From the NCBI GenBank assembly GCA_021324465.1, contig JAJPJB010000103.1, positions 1 through 64,000 on the forward strand: DNA of 64,000 nt. Reading direction: 5' to 3'. The notes beneath the pieces are model-generated. The model made no database searches, was not told where the DNA came from, and worked only from the letters and a program-made list of their open reading frames with translations. Of this stretch, positions 47,225 to 56,810 are shown piece after piece (positions within the stretch are counted from its first letter, which is position 1; every line of letters starts with the position of its first letter). The translations under genes were made by a program, and so were the position numbers. This DNA comes from Hyphomicrobiaceae bacterium. Lineage in GTDB: Bacteria > Pseudomonadota > Alphaproteobacteria > Rhizobiales > Xanthobacteraceae.

Positions 47225-48937
47225 CTAATTCGATGCGAACAAAGTGCCGGCATTGATCGCGAGCTGCTCGACGATGGGACCGAGCGCCAGCGCCGGGAAG
47301 AAGGTGAGGCCGCCGACGATCACGATGACGCCGACCACGAGACCGATGAACAGGCCGCCGGTGGTCGGGAACGTGCCGGCGGAGGCGGGGATCGACTTCT
47401 TGGCCGCCAGTGAGCCGGCGATCGCCATGGTCGGGATGATCATCCAGAAGCGGCCGACGCCCATCGCGATCGCGCCGGTGATGTTGTAGAAAAGCGTATT
47501 GCCGTTCAGTCCAGCGAAAGCAGAGCCGTTGTTGCCGGTCTGCGACGTGTAGGCGTAGAGCACCTCGGTGAAGCCGTGCGGGCCGGGATTGTTCATCGAG
47601 GCCACCGCGGAGGGCACTACCATCGCCACCGCCGTCCAGCCGAGATACATCAGCGGCAAGATCAGCACGGCGAGCATCGCCATCTTGACTTCCTTGGCCT
47701 CGATCTTCTTGCCGGCATATTCGGGCGTGCGGCCGACCATGAGTCCGGCGATGAACATCGCGATGATGACGAACAGCAGCATGCCGTACATGCCGGACCC
47801 GACTCCCCCGACGATGATCTCGCCCAGCTCGATATTGATCAGCGGAATCATGCCGCCAAGCGCCGTAAAGCTGTCGTGCATCGCGTTTACGGCGCCGCAC
47901 GAGGCGTCAGTGGTGATGACGGCGAACAGCGCGGAGCCAGGAATGCCGAAACGGACTTCCTTGCCTTCCATATTGCCGCCGGTCAGACCAAGCGCGTTGA
48001 GCAAGTCATTGCCGTGCGCTTCGGCGAGGTAGCAGGCAGCAGTGCCGACGAGGAACAGTACGCCCATCACGGCGAACACCGCCCAGCCTTGGCGCTGATT
48101 GCCGACCATGCGGCCGAACACGTTGGTCAGCGCCGCGCCGATCGCGAAGATCGAGATCATCTGCACGTAGTTGGACAGCGCGGTCGGATTTTCGAATGGA
48201 TGCGCGGCGTTGGCGTTGAAAAAGCCGCCGCCATTCGTGCCGAGCATTTTGATGGCGATCTGCGAGGCGACCGGGCCGACTGCAATCGTCTGCTTGGCGC
48301 CTTCGAGCGTCGTCGCGTCGACATAGGGGCCAAGCGTTTGTGGAATTCCCTGCCACACCAAAAACAAAGCGTAGGGGATGCAGACCGGCAGCAGAATATA
48401 GAGCGTGCAGCGGGTCATATCGACCCAGAAATTGCCGACCGTCTGCACCGAATGGCGGGCAAAGCCTCGGATCAAGGCGACGGCGAGCACGATGCCTGTT
48501 GCCGCCGACAGGAAATTCTGATGCGTCAGCCCGAGCATCTGCACGAGATAGGAAAGCGTGCTTTCGCCGCCGTAGTTCTGCCAGTTGGTATTGGTGATGA
48601 AGCTCATCGCCGTGTTCATCGCCAGATCTTCGGCGACGGCGCCTTGGCCCGCGGGATTGAACGGCAGGCCCGCCTGAAGGCGCATCAGCGCATAGAGGAT
48701 GAGAAAGCCGCCGACATGAAAGAGCAGCATGCCGACGGTGTAGATCAGCCAGCTTTGTTCGCGCCTCTCATCGATGCCGGCGAATCGATAAATGATCGCC
48801 TCGACGGGCCGCAGCACCGGCGAGAGCAAGTTGCGCTCGCCGTTGAAAACGTGCGTCATATAGCCGCCAAGAACCGGCATGATGGCAATAGTGATCGCGC
48901 AATAAACGAGAATTTGGATCCAGCCGGTAATGGTCAT
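47225..48937 (-). CDS. kdpA: Potassium-transporting ATPase subunit KdpA
   Basis: A 570-residue channel-like subunit with about ten helices. The selectivity-filter repeats are visible, for example [45 protein letters not shown] and [13 protein letters not shown]. The start MTITGW at 48937 lies 13 bases after the kdpF stop and is preferred over the frame to 48979, which would overlap kdpF. Confidence 0.98.
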   Translation of the reverse strand: MTITGWIQILVYCAITIAIMPVLGGYMTHVFNGERNLLSPVLRPVEAIIYRFAGIDERREQSWLIYTVGMLLFHVGGFLILYALMRLQAGLPFNPAGQGAVAEDLAMNTAMSFITNTNWQNYGGESTLSYLVQMLGLTHQNFLSAATGIVLAVALIRGFARHSVQTVGNFWVDMTRCTLYILLPVCIPYALFLVWQGIPQTLGPYVDATTLEGAKQTIAVGPVASQIAIKMLGTNGGGFFNANAAHPFENPTALSNYVQMISIFAIGAALTNVFGRMVGNQRQGWAVFAVMGVLFLVGTAACYLAEAHGNDLLNALGLTGGNMEGKEVRFGIPGSALFAVITTDASCGAVNAMHDSFTALGGMIPLINIELGEIIVGGVGSGMYGMLLFVIIAMFIAGLMVGRTPEYAGKKIEAKEVKMAMLAVLILPLMYLGWTAVAMVVPSAVASMNNPGPHGFTEVLYAYTSQTGNNGSAFAGLNGNTLFYNITGAIAMGVGRFWMIIPTMAIAGSLAAKKSIPASAGTFPTTGGLFIGLVVGVIVIVGGLTFFPALALGPIVEQLAINAGTLFASN

Positions 48938-48950
48938 GGCTGCGTTCCTT

Positions 48951-49040
48951 TTAGAATTGCTGCGGCCGCAGCAGCGCATAGGTGAGGTAAATGAGCAGCC
49001 CCGCGGTCACGGCGGCCGCCAGCGCATAGTCGAAGCTCAT
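48951..49040 (-). CDS. kdpF: KdpF, small membrane subunit of the potassium ATPase
   Basis: A 29-residue peptide, [11 protein letters not shown] then [18 protein letters not shown], which is one membrane helix. The length, the late YALLRP motif and the place directly before kdpA match KdpF, which stabilises the Kdp complex. GGAG lies eight bases before the ATG. It is too short for ordinary gene finders. Confidence 0.93.
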   Translation of the reverse strand: MSFDYALAAAVTAGLLIYLTYALLRPQQF

Positions 49041-49053
49041 GGCCGTTTCTCCG

Positions 49054-49137
49054 TTACAGCCGGTCGCAGGCATAGGCGTAGCCGATCGACAGCGCGAAAA
49101 AGGCGGCGCCCATGGCGATCATGATGACGTCCATCAT
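49054..49137 (-). CDS. 27-residue membrane peptide heading the kdp operon
   Basis: A short frame, MMDVIMIAMGAAFFALSIGY then AYACDRL, forms one membrane helix with a polar tail. GGAGA is placed just before the ATG, and the stop lies 13 bases before kdpF. I recall similar peptides before kdpF in rhizobia; no function is known to me. Its position suggests an extra small partner of the Kdp complex or a leader peptide. Confidence 0.75.
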   Translation of the reverse strand: MMDVIMIAMGAAFFALSIGYAYACDRL

Positions 49138-49642
49138 GGAAAGTCTCCGAGCAAAGTGCTGCTCAAATGCCTGCGGATATCCGTGGCCGGCGACCTTGAT
49201 CTGAATCGAATCGGCGCAAAAGACTGCGCCCACTCATGTGCCGCTACGTGTCAGTATCGGCATAGGAATTCGAGTCGGCGCTGCCGGGAGAATTATAGGA
49301 ATCTCATAAAGAGCGACGCTGAAATCTTGCAAATCAAGCCGCTTGCGGTGACGAGAGAAAACAGAAGCGCGGCGGAGCCAACACGCGATTTACTCGCAAA
49401 ATGCCATCTTCAGGGGCTGCTCGCGCCTTCACTTTCTCTCCGAATCGGCGAAGGGGATGTCATCAACAACTAAATCCGCGTTGGGCAAACGGCGTGCCGA
49501 CGTAAAGGAGGCTCAGACTTTGATTTAGCGACGGAACGCACGCGGACCCGCCGACGCCGATCGCATGGCTACCGGCGAGCAGCGGATAGCCGCAAGCCGA
49601 TGAGGAATCGACGCCATAACTTGCGCGCAATTGCAGGGCCCG
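49138..49642. other. Region upstream of kdp without a recognised gene
   Basis: About 500 bases between the first kdp peptide and the MFS transporter stop. The kdp promoter and KdpE sites should lie in the first 150 bases (a relatively AT-rich part near 49290-49320), but I could not pick a convincing site. No conserved frame is seen. Confidence 0.5.
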
Positions 49643-51019
49643 TTAGACGGGCGACACGCGTTCGAGAATCTGCGCGCGCGTTTCTACGGCGAAGAAAAAT
49701 GTCACGACCGCTCCCATGAGCGCGAACAGCCCGAACATCACAAAGACCGCATTGATCCCCCAGGTCGGCAAGATCAGCCCAACGACGGTTGTGCCGACCA
49801 CCGATGCGCCGCGCTGCCATGCGCTGGCAACGCCGCCGCCGAGCGCGCGCAAATGGGTCGGGTAGATTTCCGCCGTGTACGTCGCAAGCGATATCAGCGA
49901 CAGGCTGAGAAAGAAAAACCCAGCGGTGGCAACCGCAAGCGTCTCGGCTGCGGTCAGGTGCGGCAGGAACGCGAAGGCAATGAGCGGAATGGAACACGCG
50001 CCGAGGCTGAGCATCAGCAACGGCCTGCGTCCGATCGTATCGATCAGATAGATCGCGAACACGGTGCCGCAAAGTCCGACGCTGCTCATGATGAGCCCGT
50101 ACTTCAACGATTGCTCCACACCAAGATGGTAGACGGTGCGGAACAGCGAGGGCACCCAGGCGGTGATGCCATAGGAAACGAAATAAGCGCCGATCCAAAT
50201 AAACCACACCGATATGGTGCGACGCAGATAGATGCCCCTGAACAGCTCGACGATGCGCGGGCGCGCCTTGGGCACTTCCGGCAAGTCCTTCGGCAGCGGC
50301 GGCACGACCTTGCCGTCGCGCGCGGCGGCGTCTTCGATCCGCTGCAACGCATGGTCGGCCTCCTCGTTGCGACCTTGGCTGGCGAGCCAGCGCGGCGATT
50401 CAGGCAGCACCGTGCGCATGGGGATCGCCGCCAGCGCTGGAATGGCGCCGATGACGAACATCCACCGCCAGCCCCAATGCGGTACGACATAAACGCTGAC
50501 CACGGCGACGAGGAGGAGGCCAACGGAGAACAGCACCTGCACAGAAAGGGAAAAGCGGCCGCGGTTCTCTGCCCTGGCGAATTCATTCAGATACGCGGCC
50601 ATCAAGGGAATCTCGCCGCCGAGGCCAAGGCCTTGAACGAAACGCAGCACGCACAGCATCTCGTAGCTCGTGGCCGCAGCGCAGGCGAGCGCGCCAAGCG
50701 AGAACACGAGCAGGGTGATCAGCATCGATAGCCGCCGGCCCCAGCGTTCGGCAAGCCAGCCAAATCCGATCGCACCGACCAATTGGCCGGCAAAACCTGT
50801 TCCGATCAGGAAGCCGATCTGCTGCGGACTAAGTTGCCACAGGCCGATGATAGGGGGGAGCACATAGGCGATGGTGATGGAGTCGAAGGCATCGAAGAAC
50901 CAGGCCGTAGAGATGATCAGCCGCATTTTCGTATGCCAGGAGCAATAAGGCAGCCGCTCAAGCCGCGCCGCCACGTGGCGTATGTCGCCCTGCTTGCCAA
51001 GACCCGCGATGCTAGCCAT
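49643..51019 (-). CDS. MFS transporter, SV2-like metabolite:proton symporter
   Basis: A 458-residue transporter with 12 predicted helices. The MFS loop between helices 2 and 3 is GWLAERWGRRLSM and its repeat is DTIGRRPLLM; PESPRWL and the helix-5 region QGLGLGGEIPLMAAYLNEF are typical of the sugar/aromatic-acid symporter branch. It starts 54 bases after hyuB on the same strand, so it probably carries that enzyme's substrate or product. Confidence 0.93.
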   Translation of the reverse strand: MASIAGLGKQGDIRHVAARLERLPYCSWHTKMRLIISTAWFFDAFDSITIAYVLPPIIGLWQLSPQQIGFLIGTGFAGQLVGAIGFGWLAERWGRRLSMLITLLVFSLGALACAAATSYEMLCVLRFVQGLGLGGEIPLMAAYLNEFARAENRGRFSLSVQVLFSVGLLLVAVVSVYVVPHWGWRWMFVIGAIPALAAIPMRTVLPESPRWLASQGRNEEADHALQRIEDAAARDGKVVPPLPKDLPEVPKARPRIVELFRGIYLRRTISVWFIWIGAYFVSYGITAWVPSLFRTVYHLGVEQSLKYGLIMSSVGLCGTVFAIYLIDTIGRRPLLMLSLGACSIPLIAFAFLPHLTAAETLAVATAGFFFLSLSLISLATYTAEIYPTHLRALGGGVASAWQRGASVVGTTVVGLILPTWGINAVFVMFGLFALMGAVVTFFFAVETRAQILERVSPV

Positions 51020-51073
51020 GCCATTCCCCCCTTTGCCTTCTGGATCGATTAAGTCCCACTGTTCATAGATCGC

Positions 51074-52864
51074 TCATTCGGCCGCTCGCCTTTTCTCCAA
51101 ATCTCGGTAGCCAGACCGGCGTTGCTTGGTCGCGGCTTCATCGATCTCATAGCTGACGGGATCGAGGACGACCCCGTAGAGCTCTGCCGCCGCTTTGACC
51201 GAGACGTAGCCCTGGTACACGTCTGCGCGCACATCCTCGGCGGGGCGATCAAGCGGCGAACCATAGCCGCCGCCGCCGCCCGACGAGATGCGCCAGGCAT
51301 CGCCGGCCTTCAGCTGGGCGACCAAAACCTTCGCGTTCGGGAAGTCGGTCTTCCACTGGCCGCCGACGCGGAAGGCGACCGCGTTGCCGGCCGCCTCGCC
51401 GCCACCGTCAAGGCCCCAGGGCGGACACTTCGAGCGATCGCTCTGGACATTGACGACCATCGGCGAAAGCGCGCGGGTGGTGCGCGCGATGCCGAGCCCG
51501 CCGCGATGACGCCCGGCGCCGCCGGAATCAGTAACAAGCTCGAAGCGCTCGACAAGGATCGGGAATTTCGCCTCGGCCTGCTCGTTGGGCACATTATGCG
51601 TGTCGCCATCGTTGAGGCACACGGTTGCCGATACCCCGTCCTCGGTCTTCTTTGCACCCCAGCCGCCGCCGAGCGGGCCAAAGTTGCCGATGAAGAACTC
51701 CGACGTCTTTGGATTGAAGCCGTGGAACGCCGGCGCGACCAGATCGGCGTGATGGCCGGCGATCACGCGATCGGGAATGGCCGGCTGCAGTGCCTTGAAG
51801 ATCGTGTCGATGATGGTCATGGGAAAGCACATCCACAGCCGCATCGGCGCGGGCCGCGTCGCGCTGACGATGCGGCCCGGCGGGATGATGACCTTCAGGC
51901 TGCGGAAAGCGCCGTCGTTGATCGGATAGTCGGTCGGCGAGGTGATGCACTTATAGGCGACCTGGGCGCAGCCATAGCCCGTCGTGATCGCGGAATTGAA
52001 GAAGCCGCTCACCTGCTTGGAGACGTCGGTGAGGTCGATCGTCATCTCCTCGCCCCTGACGGTCACTTTGACCTTGATTGGAATGCGCTTGCCGATGTCG
52101 ACGCCGTCGTCGTCGAGCCACGATTCCGCCTCGTACACGCCGTCGGGAATGGTCCGCGTCCGGGCGCGCGCCGCCGCCTCGGCGCGGTCCATGATTTCGG
52201 CGATCGAATCCACTACCGCCCGCTGTCCGTAGCGATCCAACAGTTCGAGGAACCGCCGCTCGCCGGTCTTCACGGCGGTCACCTGCGCGCGAAGATCGCC
52301 CATCGCGCGCGACGGCAGGCGCACGTTCATGCGAATGATGTCGAGCAGATCCTGATTGACCTTGCCGCGATCCTGATACTTCACGATCGGGATCTGGATG
52401 CCCTCCGCGTAGATATCTCTGGTCATCCCGCCGAGCGCGCCGCCGACGTCGAGCCAATGCGCCATGCAGCAGGAGAACGCGACGAGCTTGCCCTTGCGGA
52501 AGATGGGCAGCGTGAATGTGAAATGGTTGAGATGACTGCCGGTCGTGTAGGCATCGTTGGTCACGTAGATGTCGCCCGGCTTCATGGCCTTGATGCCGAA
52601 ATACCGGATCTTGGCCTTTACCGTCTCGGCCATGCCGCGGATAAAGGTCGGCAGGCCGATGCCGATCGAGATCGTTTCGCCCTCCGGCGTGAACAGGCCG
52701 GTGGTGAAGTCGAGCGCCTCGTAGATGATGATGTTGTAGGCCGTGCGCATGAGATTGGTCTTCATTTCCTCGGTCACGGCAAGCACGCCGTTGCGCACAA
52801 TCTCGACGGTGACCGGATCGACCTTGCGCCCTTTGGCGCGCGCAGCCTTGGCTCGCTTGACCAT
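51074..52864 (-). CDS. hyuB: Hydantoinase B/oxoprolinase family protein
   Basis: A 596-residue protein of the HyuB family. Typical blocks are DPVTVEIVRNGVLAVTEEMK, GDIYVTNDAYTTGSHLNH, HWLDVGGALGGMTRDIYAEG, GGAGRHRGGLG and SSGGGGGYGSPLDRP. The family covers N-methylhydantoinase, oxoprolinase, caprolactamase and acetophenone carboxylase subunits; all use ATP with a HyuA partner. Its ATG overlaps the hyuA stop by one base (TGATG), so the two are translationally coupled. The substrate is not assigned. Confidence 0.93.
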   Translation of the reverse strand: MVKRAKAARAKGRKVDPVTVEIVRNGVLAVTEEMKTNLMRTAYNIIIYEALDFTTGLFTPEGETISIGIGLPTFIRGMAETVKAKIRYFGIKAMKPGDIYVTNDAYTTGSHLNHFTFTLPIFRKGKLVAFSCCMAHWLDVGGALGGMTRDIYAEGIQIPIVKYQDRGKVNQDLLDIIRMNVRLPSRAMGDLRAQVTAVKTGERRFLELLDRYGQRAVVDSIAEIMDRAEAAARARTRTIPDGVYEAESWLDDDGVDIGKRIPIKVKVTVRGEEMTIDLTDVSKQVSGFFNSAITTGYGCAQVAYKCITSPTDYPINDGAFRSLKVIIPPGRIVSATRPAPMRLWMCFPMTIIDTIFKALQPAIPDRVIAGHHADLVAPAFHGFNPKTSEFFIGNFGPLGGGWGAKKTEDGVSATVCLNDGDTHNVPNEQAEAKFPILVERFELVTDSGGAGRHRGGLGIARTTRALSPMVVNVQSDRSKCPPWGLDGGGEAAGNAVAFRVGGQWKTDFPNAKVLVAQLKAGDAWRISSGGGGGYGSPLDRPAEDVRADVYQGYVSVKAAAELYGVVLDPVSYEIDEAATKQRRSGYRDLEKRRAAE

Positions 52865-54945
52865 CACCGTGTTCCCGCCACCCGAATTGTCAGGTTGCCG
52901 TAATCGTCGATCGTCATGCGATCGCCCGGCATCAGCACGGTCGTCGAGGCGTGCTCCTCGATCAGTGCCGGACCGCTGATCCTGTTGCCGGAGAGAAGCG
53001 CCGCCCGGCGATATGTCGGCGTATCGCGAAAGCGGCCGTCGAACCAAACTTTGCGCCTGCCGGTGAAGGCTGATTTCGGCGGCACGCGGCCGCCTTTCTT
53101 GATCTTGTCCTGCGGCGGCTTCCTCATCAGACCGGATACGGCAACACGCAAAGATACGATCTCGGCGCTCTCGTCTGGCGCGCAGGTGCCGTAGCGCTGC
53201 ATATGGTCGTCGTCGAAATGCCGCTTGATCGCTGCGCGGTCCTGCTTCTGGAAGACGCGCGGCGGCAGTTCCACCGTGACCGCGTGCTCCTGGCCGACAT
53301 AGCGCATGTCGAGCGCGCGCTTCACCGCGATCCGGTGCGGCTTGACCGATGTCGCGGCGATCGCGTCGCGGCCGTTCTGTTCCAGCTCCCGGAATACCGC
53401 CTCGATCTCCTCGAACGGAGCATCGGCGAGCTGCATGAGGTGCGTGCGCACATAATCGTAGCGCAGGTCTGAGAACAGCATGCCGAAGGCGGAGAATAGG
53501 CCGGGCGCGCGGGGTACGATGACATCGCGGATGCCGATTTCGCGCGCCACCTCGACGGCGTGCAGCGGGCCGGCGCCGCCGTAGGCCACCAGCACGAAAT
53601 TGCCGGCATCCAGACCGCGCTCCGTGGTGACGCCCTTGACGGCATACGACATCGCTGTTGCGGCGATGCGCAGGATGCCGTCGGCGGCCTGGATCGGGCT
53701 CATCCCGAGCGGCTTGCCGACCTTCGCCAGCGCCCGCTCGGCCGCGGCGACATCGAGCTTCATCTCGCCGCCGAGAAAGCGATCGGCGCCGAGGCGCCCA
53801 AGCATCAGATTGGCGTCGGTTATGGTCGGCTCCTCGCCGCCCCGGCCGTAGCAGGCGGGGCCCGGTTGCGCGCCCGCACTTTGCGGGCCGACCCGCAGCA
53901 GCCCGTCCTCGGCACGCGCGATCGACCCGCCGCCGGTGCCGACCTCGAAAATATCCATCATAGCGATCTGCACCGGCAGCGCCTTGTCGTAGCCGCCGAT
54001 CAGCGCCGCGCCGGTGGTCAGCGGCTCTCCCTTGTAAATGACCCCGGCCTTTGCCGTAGTGCCGCCCATGTCGAAGGCGATGGCGTTTTTGATGCCGAGC
54101 CTGCGGCAAATCTCGCGCGTGCCGATCACGCCGGCGGCCGGACCGCTCTCCAACATGCGAACGCACTGCGTCTGTGCCTGCCTGCTCTCGTAAAGGCCGC
54201 CAGTCGATTGCACGATCAGAAACGAGCCCTTGAAGCCGGCCTTGCGGATGCGCTCGTCGATCTCGCCGATATAGCGGTGCACTTTCGGCCCGATATAGGC
54301 ATTGGCGGCAACCGTCGAGCAGCGCTCGAACTCACGGTATTCCTGTGACAATTCATGCGACGCGCTGACAAACATGTTGGGATGGCGCTCGCTGAGCAGC
54401 GCCTTTGCCTGCCGCTCATGCGCGGCATTGGCGTAGCAGTTGATGAACATGATGGCGGTGGCTTCGATGCCGAGCTTCTCGAGCTTTTCGCTCAGCGCCG
54501 CCAACCCGGCTTCATCAAGCGGCTCGAGCACTTCGCCGTCGGCGCGCACGCGCTCCTTGACCTCAAAGCACAGCGCCCGCTCGATCAGCGGCTTGTGCTT
54601 CTGGAAAAACAGATTGTAGGCGTCGGGCCGGTTGATGCGGCCGATCTCATAGACGTCGCGAAAGCCGTCAGTCGTAATCAGCGCGGTCCTGGCGCCGGTG
54701 CGCTCGAGCATCGTGTTGATGGCGACCGTGGAGCCGTGCAGAAAGAGGTTGGCGGACGCGTAATCGCCGCCGGCCTTCTCGACCCCGGCGCTGATGCCGT
54801 CAACCAGCCGATCGGGCGTCGAAAGCGCCTTGCCGAGGGTAAGCCGACCCGTCACCTCGTCGAAAAGCGCGATGTCGGTGAAAGTGCCGCCGATATCGGC
54901 GGCAAGTCGTACATTTCCATTTTGCGGCGCACCTTGTGGCTTCAT
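52864..54945 (-). CDS. hyuA: Hydantoinase A/oxoprolinase family protein
   Basis: A 693-residue ASKHA-fold ATPase subunit. The phosphate loop ADIGGTFTDIALFD is near the N-terminus, followed by HGSTVAINTMLERTG, IVQSTGGLYES, FDMGGTTAKAG and GTGGGSIARAEDGLLRVGPQ. It activates a cyclic amide or carbonyl compound by phosphorylation for HyuB. It is the first gene of hyuA-hyuB-MFS. A 17-bp palindrome lies 80 bases upstream of its start. Confidence 0.95.
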   Translation of the reverse strand: MKPQGAPQNGNVRLAADIGGTFTDIALFDEVTGRLTLGKALSTPDRLVDGISAGVEKAGGDYASANLFLHGSTVAINTMLERTGARTALITTDGFRDVYEIGRINRPDAYNLFFQKHKPLIERALCFEVKERVRADGEVLEPLDEAGLAALSEKLEKLGIEATAIMFINCYANAAHERQAKALLSERHPNMFVSASHELSQEYREFERCSTVAANAYIGPKVHRYIGEIDERIRKAGFKGSFLIVQSTGGLYESRQAQTQCVRMLESGPAAGVIGTREICRRLGIKNAIAFDMGGTTAKAGVIYKGEPLTTGAALIGGYDKALPVQIAMMDIFEVGTGGGSIARAEDGLLRVGPQSAGAQPGPACYGRGGEEPTITDANLMLGRLGADRFLGGEMKLDVAAAERALAKVGKPLGMSPIQAADGILRIAATAMSYAVKGVTTERGLDAGNFVLVAYGGAGPLHAVEVAREIGIRDVIVPRAPGLFSAFGMLFSDLRYDYVRTHLMQLADAPFEEIEAVFRELEQNGRDAIAATSVKPHRIAVKRALDMRYVGQEHAVTVELPPRVFQKQDRAAIKRHFDDDHMQRYGTCAPDESAEIVSLRVAVSGLMRKPPQDKIKKGGRVPPKSAFTGRRKVWFDGRFRDTPTYRRAALLSGNRISGPALIEEHASTTVLMPGDRMTIDDYGNLTIRVAGTR

Positions 54946-55255
54946 CCCGGCTCATCTGATTTCAGGCCGGGTCCGGGTCCGTGGAGCCCGGCACCGCGGC
55001 GCTTTCGTGGTTTCGGCGAAAACGGTATTTTATAAAAATACAATTTGCAACGGCCGCGGAGCGCTCCGCCAACAATTCATCACAGCCGGGCTTGGTGCGC
55101 GAGATTGATGCATGAGGGCTTGGCCGCAACCTCAACGGGCCTATTTGGGATGCGTGCCTCAGCGTGGCCTGGTCCGACGTGGGCGCGCGGCAGCGACGTG
55201 GTAAGGTTCTCTATCGAAGACATTGGACCCCGACCAACACGGTGACGTAAATCGC
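54946..55255. other. Divergent intergenic region of hyuA
   Basis: About 310 bases between hyuA and the next plus-strand gene. It holds the palindrome at 55025-55041 in a local AT-rich patch, which is the best place for the hyuA promoter. Nothing else is recognised. Confidence 0.5.
55025..55041. promoter_or_regulatory. Perfect 17-bp palindrome upstream of hyuA, candidate operator
   Basis: GTATTTT, spacer ATA, AAAATAC: a perfect 7-bp inverted repeat in otherwise GC-rich DNA, 80 bases before the hyuA start. It also fits the loose T-N11-A pattern of LysR-type regulators. A binding site for a regulator of hyuA-hyuB-MFS is inferred; the regulator is unknown. Confidence 0.55.
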
Positions 55256-55549
55256 ATGCCCAAAGTCAAGCCGACCGCGCATGGCGGCCGCCGTAAGGCA
55301 GCATCGAAACGCAAGGCATCGCCGCCACGGCGCGACGCACCCGCGGCCGCCCCGCAGACCAAGGCGGCGGCCGAGGACCCGTTCATGTCTTCGGGCCTTT
55401 CGCTGCATGAGCTGTTCGAGCAGCAGACACGCCAGATGCTCGACCGGACCGATCTCGACGAGGAGCAGAAACAGAACATCCTGGTGGCGATGAGCTGTCC
55501 CTGCTGCGGCGCTGGCGGCATGTCGTTCACCGCCAAGCTGAAGCGCTGA
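55256..55549 (+). CDS. Small protein with basic N-terminus and a CPCC motif
   Basis: A 97-residue protein. The first 45 residues are basic and Ala/Pro-rich, probably disordered; then comes a helix LSLHELFEQQTRQMLDRTDLDEEQ, and near the end MSCPCCGAGGMSF with three cysteines. The Cys cluster suggests metal binding or redox activity. The family is not recognised. The ATG at 55256 has a weak ribosome site; an earlier in-frame ATG at 55223 is not excluded. Confidence 0.65.
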   Translation: MPKVKPTAHGGRRKAASKRKASPPRRDAPAAAPQTKAAAEDPFMSSGLSLHELFEQQTRQMLDRTDLDEEQKQNILVAMSCPCCGAGGMSFTAKLKR

Positions 55550-55873
55550 GCTTCTTTATGTTGTCGCTAGCGGCCACGACTCGCGGATGCAGCCGCCGTA
55601 ATGCTCTCTGCCATGGCCGCTTGGCACGAAACCGTCCTGCCCGCACTCTTCGAAGATGGCTGACCGTGAGTGATTGTCGGGCTGCGCGCCGAAACCGCGT
55701 CAGGGCAGTTGTTGATCCATAGGGGATATCCGGACCCAAGCGCTCGCGTGGACTTAAAGCGGTTACTTCTAGCAGACTGCCGCAAATTCCTTTCGCTGTG
55801 GCGCAGTAATCAAGGCGTGCGCCGCAATAGCCTGATACGCTGCCTGCGGGTCGAGCCTTCACCGCCTAGCCAG
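55550..55873. other. Region upstream of the LysR gene without a recognised gene
   Basis: About 320 bases. The LysR frame stays open back to 55670, but the extra 68 residues show no conservation in style and the family N-terminus starts at 55874. No repeat or RNA gene is seen. Confidence 0.5.
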
Positions 55874-56785
55874 ATGCTCACGCTGCGCCAAATCGAGGTC
55901 ATTCGGGCCATCATGGTCACCGGCACCGTTGGCGGTGCGGCGCGACTCCTCAACGTCTCGTCGCCCGGTATCAGCCGGGCCATGAAACATGCCGAGACCT
56001 CGCTCGGGGTCAAATTGTTCAATCGCCGAGGCGGCCGCTACAGCCCGACGGCGCAGGCCAACGCCATCTTCGAGCAGATCAACAGCGTCTACGATAAGGT
56101 CGAAGACCTGCAATTCGTCATTTCGCGCATCAAGCGCGGCGCCGAAAGCGAGCTCAAGATCGCCTCCGTGCCGAGCATCGCGACCGTGATGGTGCCGCGC
56201 GCTGTTGCCGAACTGCGCAGGAGTTTGCCAAATCTTCTGATCGACGTCGACATTCTGAAAATCGAGGATGCGGTCGATTATCTCTTGCTCGGCAAGGGTG
56301 AACTGGTGGCGCTGAGCTCAAAGCTCGAACATCCCATGCTCGCCGAGGCGCCGTTGGCGCGCGGCCGGCTCAAATGCATCGTGCCGGAGGCGCATCCGTT
56401 GGCGCGGCTCAGTCGTGTCACCGTGGAGCAGATTGTGAAGCATCCGCTGATTGGCGTCGATCCCAACGATCCCTATGGCCGCATCATGGCCGGTCTGTTC
56501 GCCAGCCACAGCCTGCCTTACGAGGTGACCATCCGCGCGCGCTTCGCCTCGACCGTTTGCGCGCTGGTGTCGCTCGGGCTCGGCATCGCCATTGTCGACG
56601 AGTTCACGCTCGCTGCCGATCAGTGGCCGCGGTTGCGCGCGCTCGATATTGTCGAGCCGACTGCGTTTCAGACCTATGTGGTCCACCGCAAGGACGCGCC
56701 GCTGTCAAGCTATGCCGGGCGATTTGTGGCGGCGCTGCGCGGCCAGATGGACGCGGTGGCACGGCAACGCGTCAGAAGAAAATAA
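55874..56785 (+). CDS. LysR-family transcriptional regulator
   Basis: A 303-residue regulator. The winged helix-turn-helix is at residues 1-60 (LTLRQIEVIRAIMVTGTVGGAARLL, then SSPGISRAMKHAETSLGVKLF), followed by the two-lobe periplasmic-binding-like effector domain from about residue 90. The start at 55874 fits the conserved MLTLRQIEVI. It lies 138 bases upstream of, and in the same direction as, the Liv-aroE-quiC operon, so it may respond to that operon's substrate. The inverted repeat at 56789 is a possible target. Confidence 0.94.
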   Translation: MLTLRQIEVIRAIMVTGTVGGAARLLNVSSPGISRAMKHAETSLGVKLFNRRGGRYSPTAQANAIFEQINSVYDKVEDLQFVISRIKRGAESELKIASVPSIATVMVPRAVAELRRSLPNLLIDVDILKIEDAVDYLLLGKGELVALSSKLEHPMLAEAPLARGRLKCIVPEAHPLARLSRVTVEQIVKHPLIGVDPNDPYGRIMAGLFASHSLPYEVTIRARFASTVCALVSLGLGIAIVDEFTLAADQWPRLRALDIVEPTAFQTYVVHRKDAPLSSYAGRFVAALRGQMDAVARQRVRRK

Positions 56786-56788
56786 CAT

Positions 56789-56810
56789 GATGTAAAGTTT
56801 TGCGTACATC
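56789..56810. promoter_or_regulatory. Inverted repeat between lysR and the Liv operon, candidate operator
   Basis: GATGTA, ten-base spacer, TACATC: perfect 6-bp arms beginning four bases after the LysR stop and ending 113 bases before the binding-protein start. The shape fits a LysR-type box (dyad with T and A at the arm ends). TTGACC shortly after (about 56817) could be a -35 element. Control of the operon by the adjacent LysR is inferred. Confidence 0.55.

Noticed and set aside
47576-48985. 469-codon plus-strand frame opposite kdpA
   Set aside because: Antisense shadow; rich in His, Arg and Asp with no domain, while kdpA is unmistakable.
51074-54166. 1030-codon fused frame spanning hyuB and half of hyuA antisense frame
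   Set aside because: Homology to HyuB begins at the ATG at 52864, directly at the hyuA stop; the upstream part is an out-of-frame reading of hyuA.
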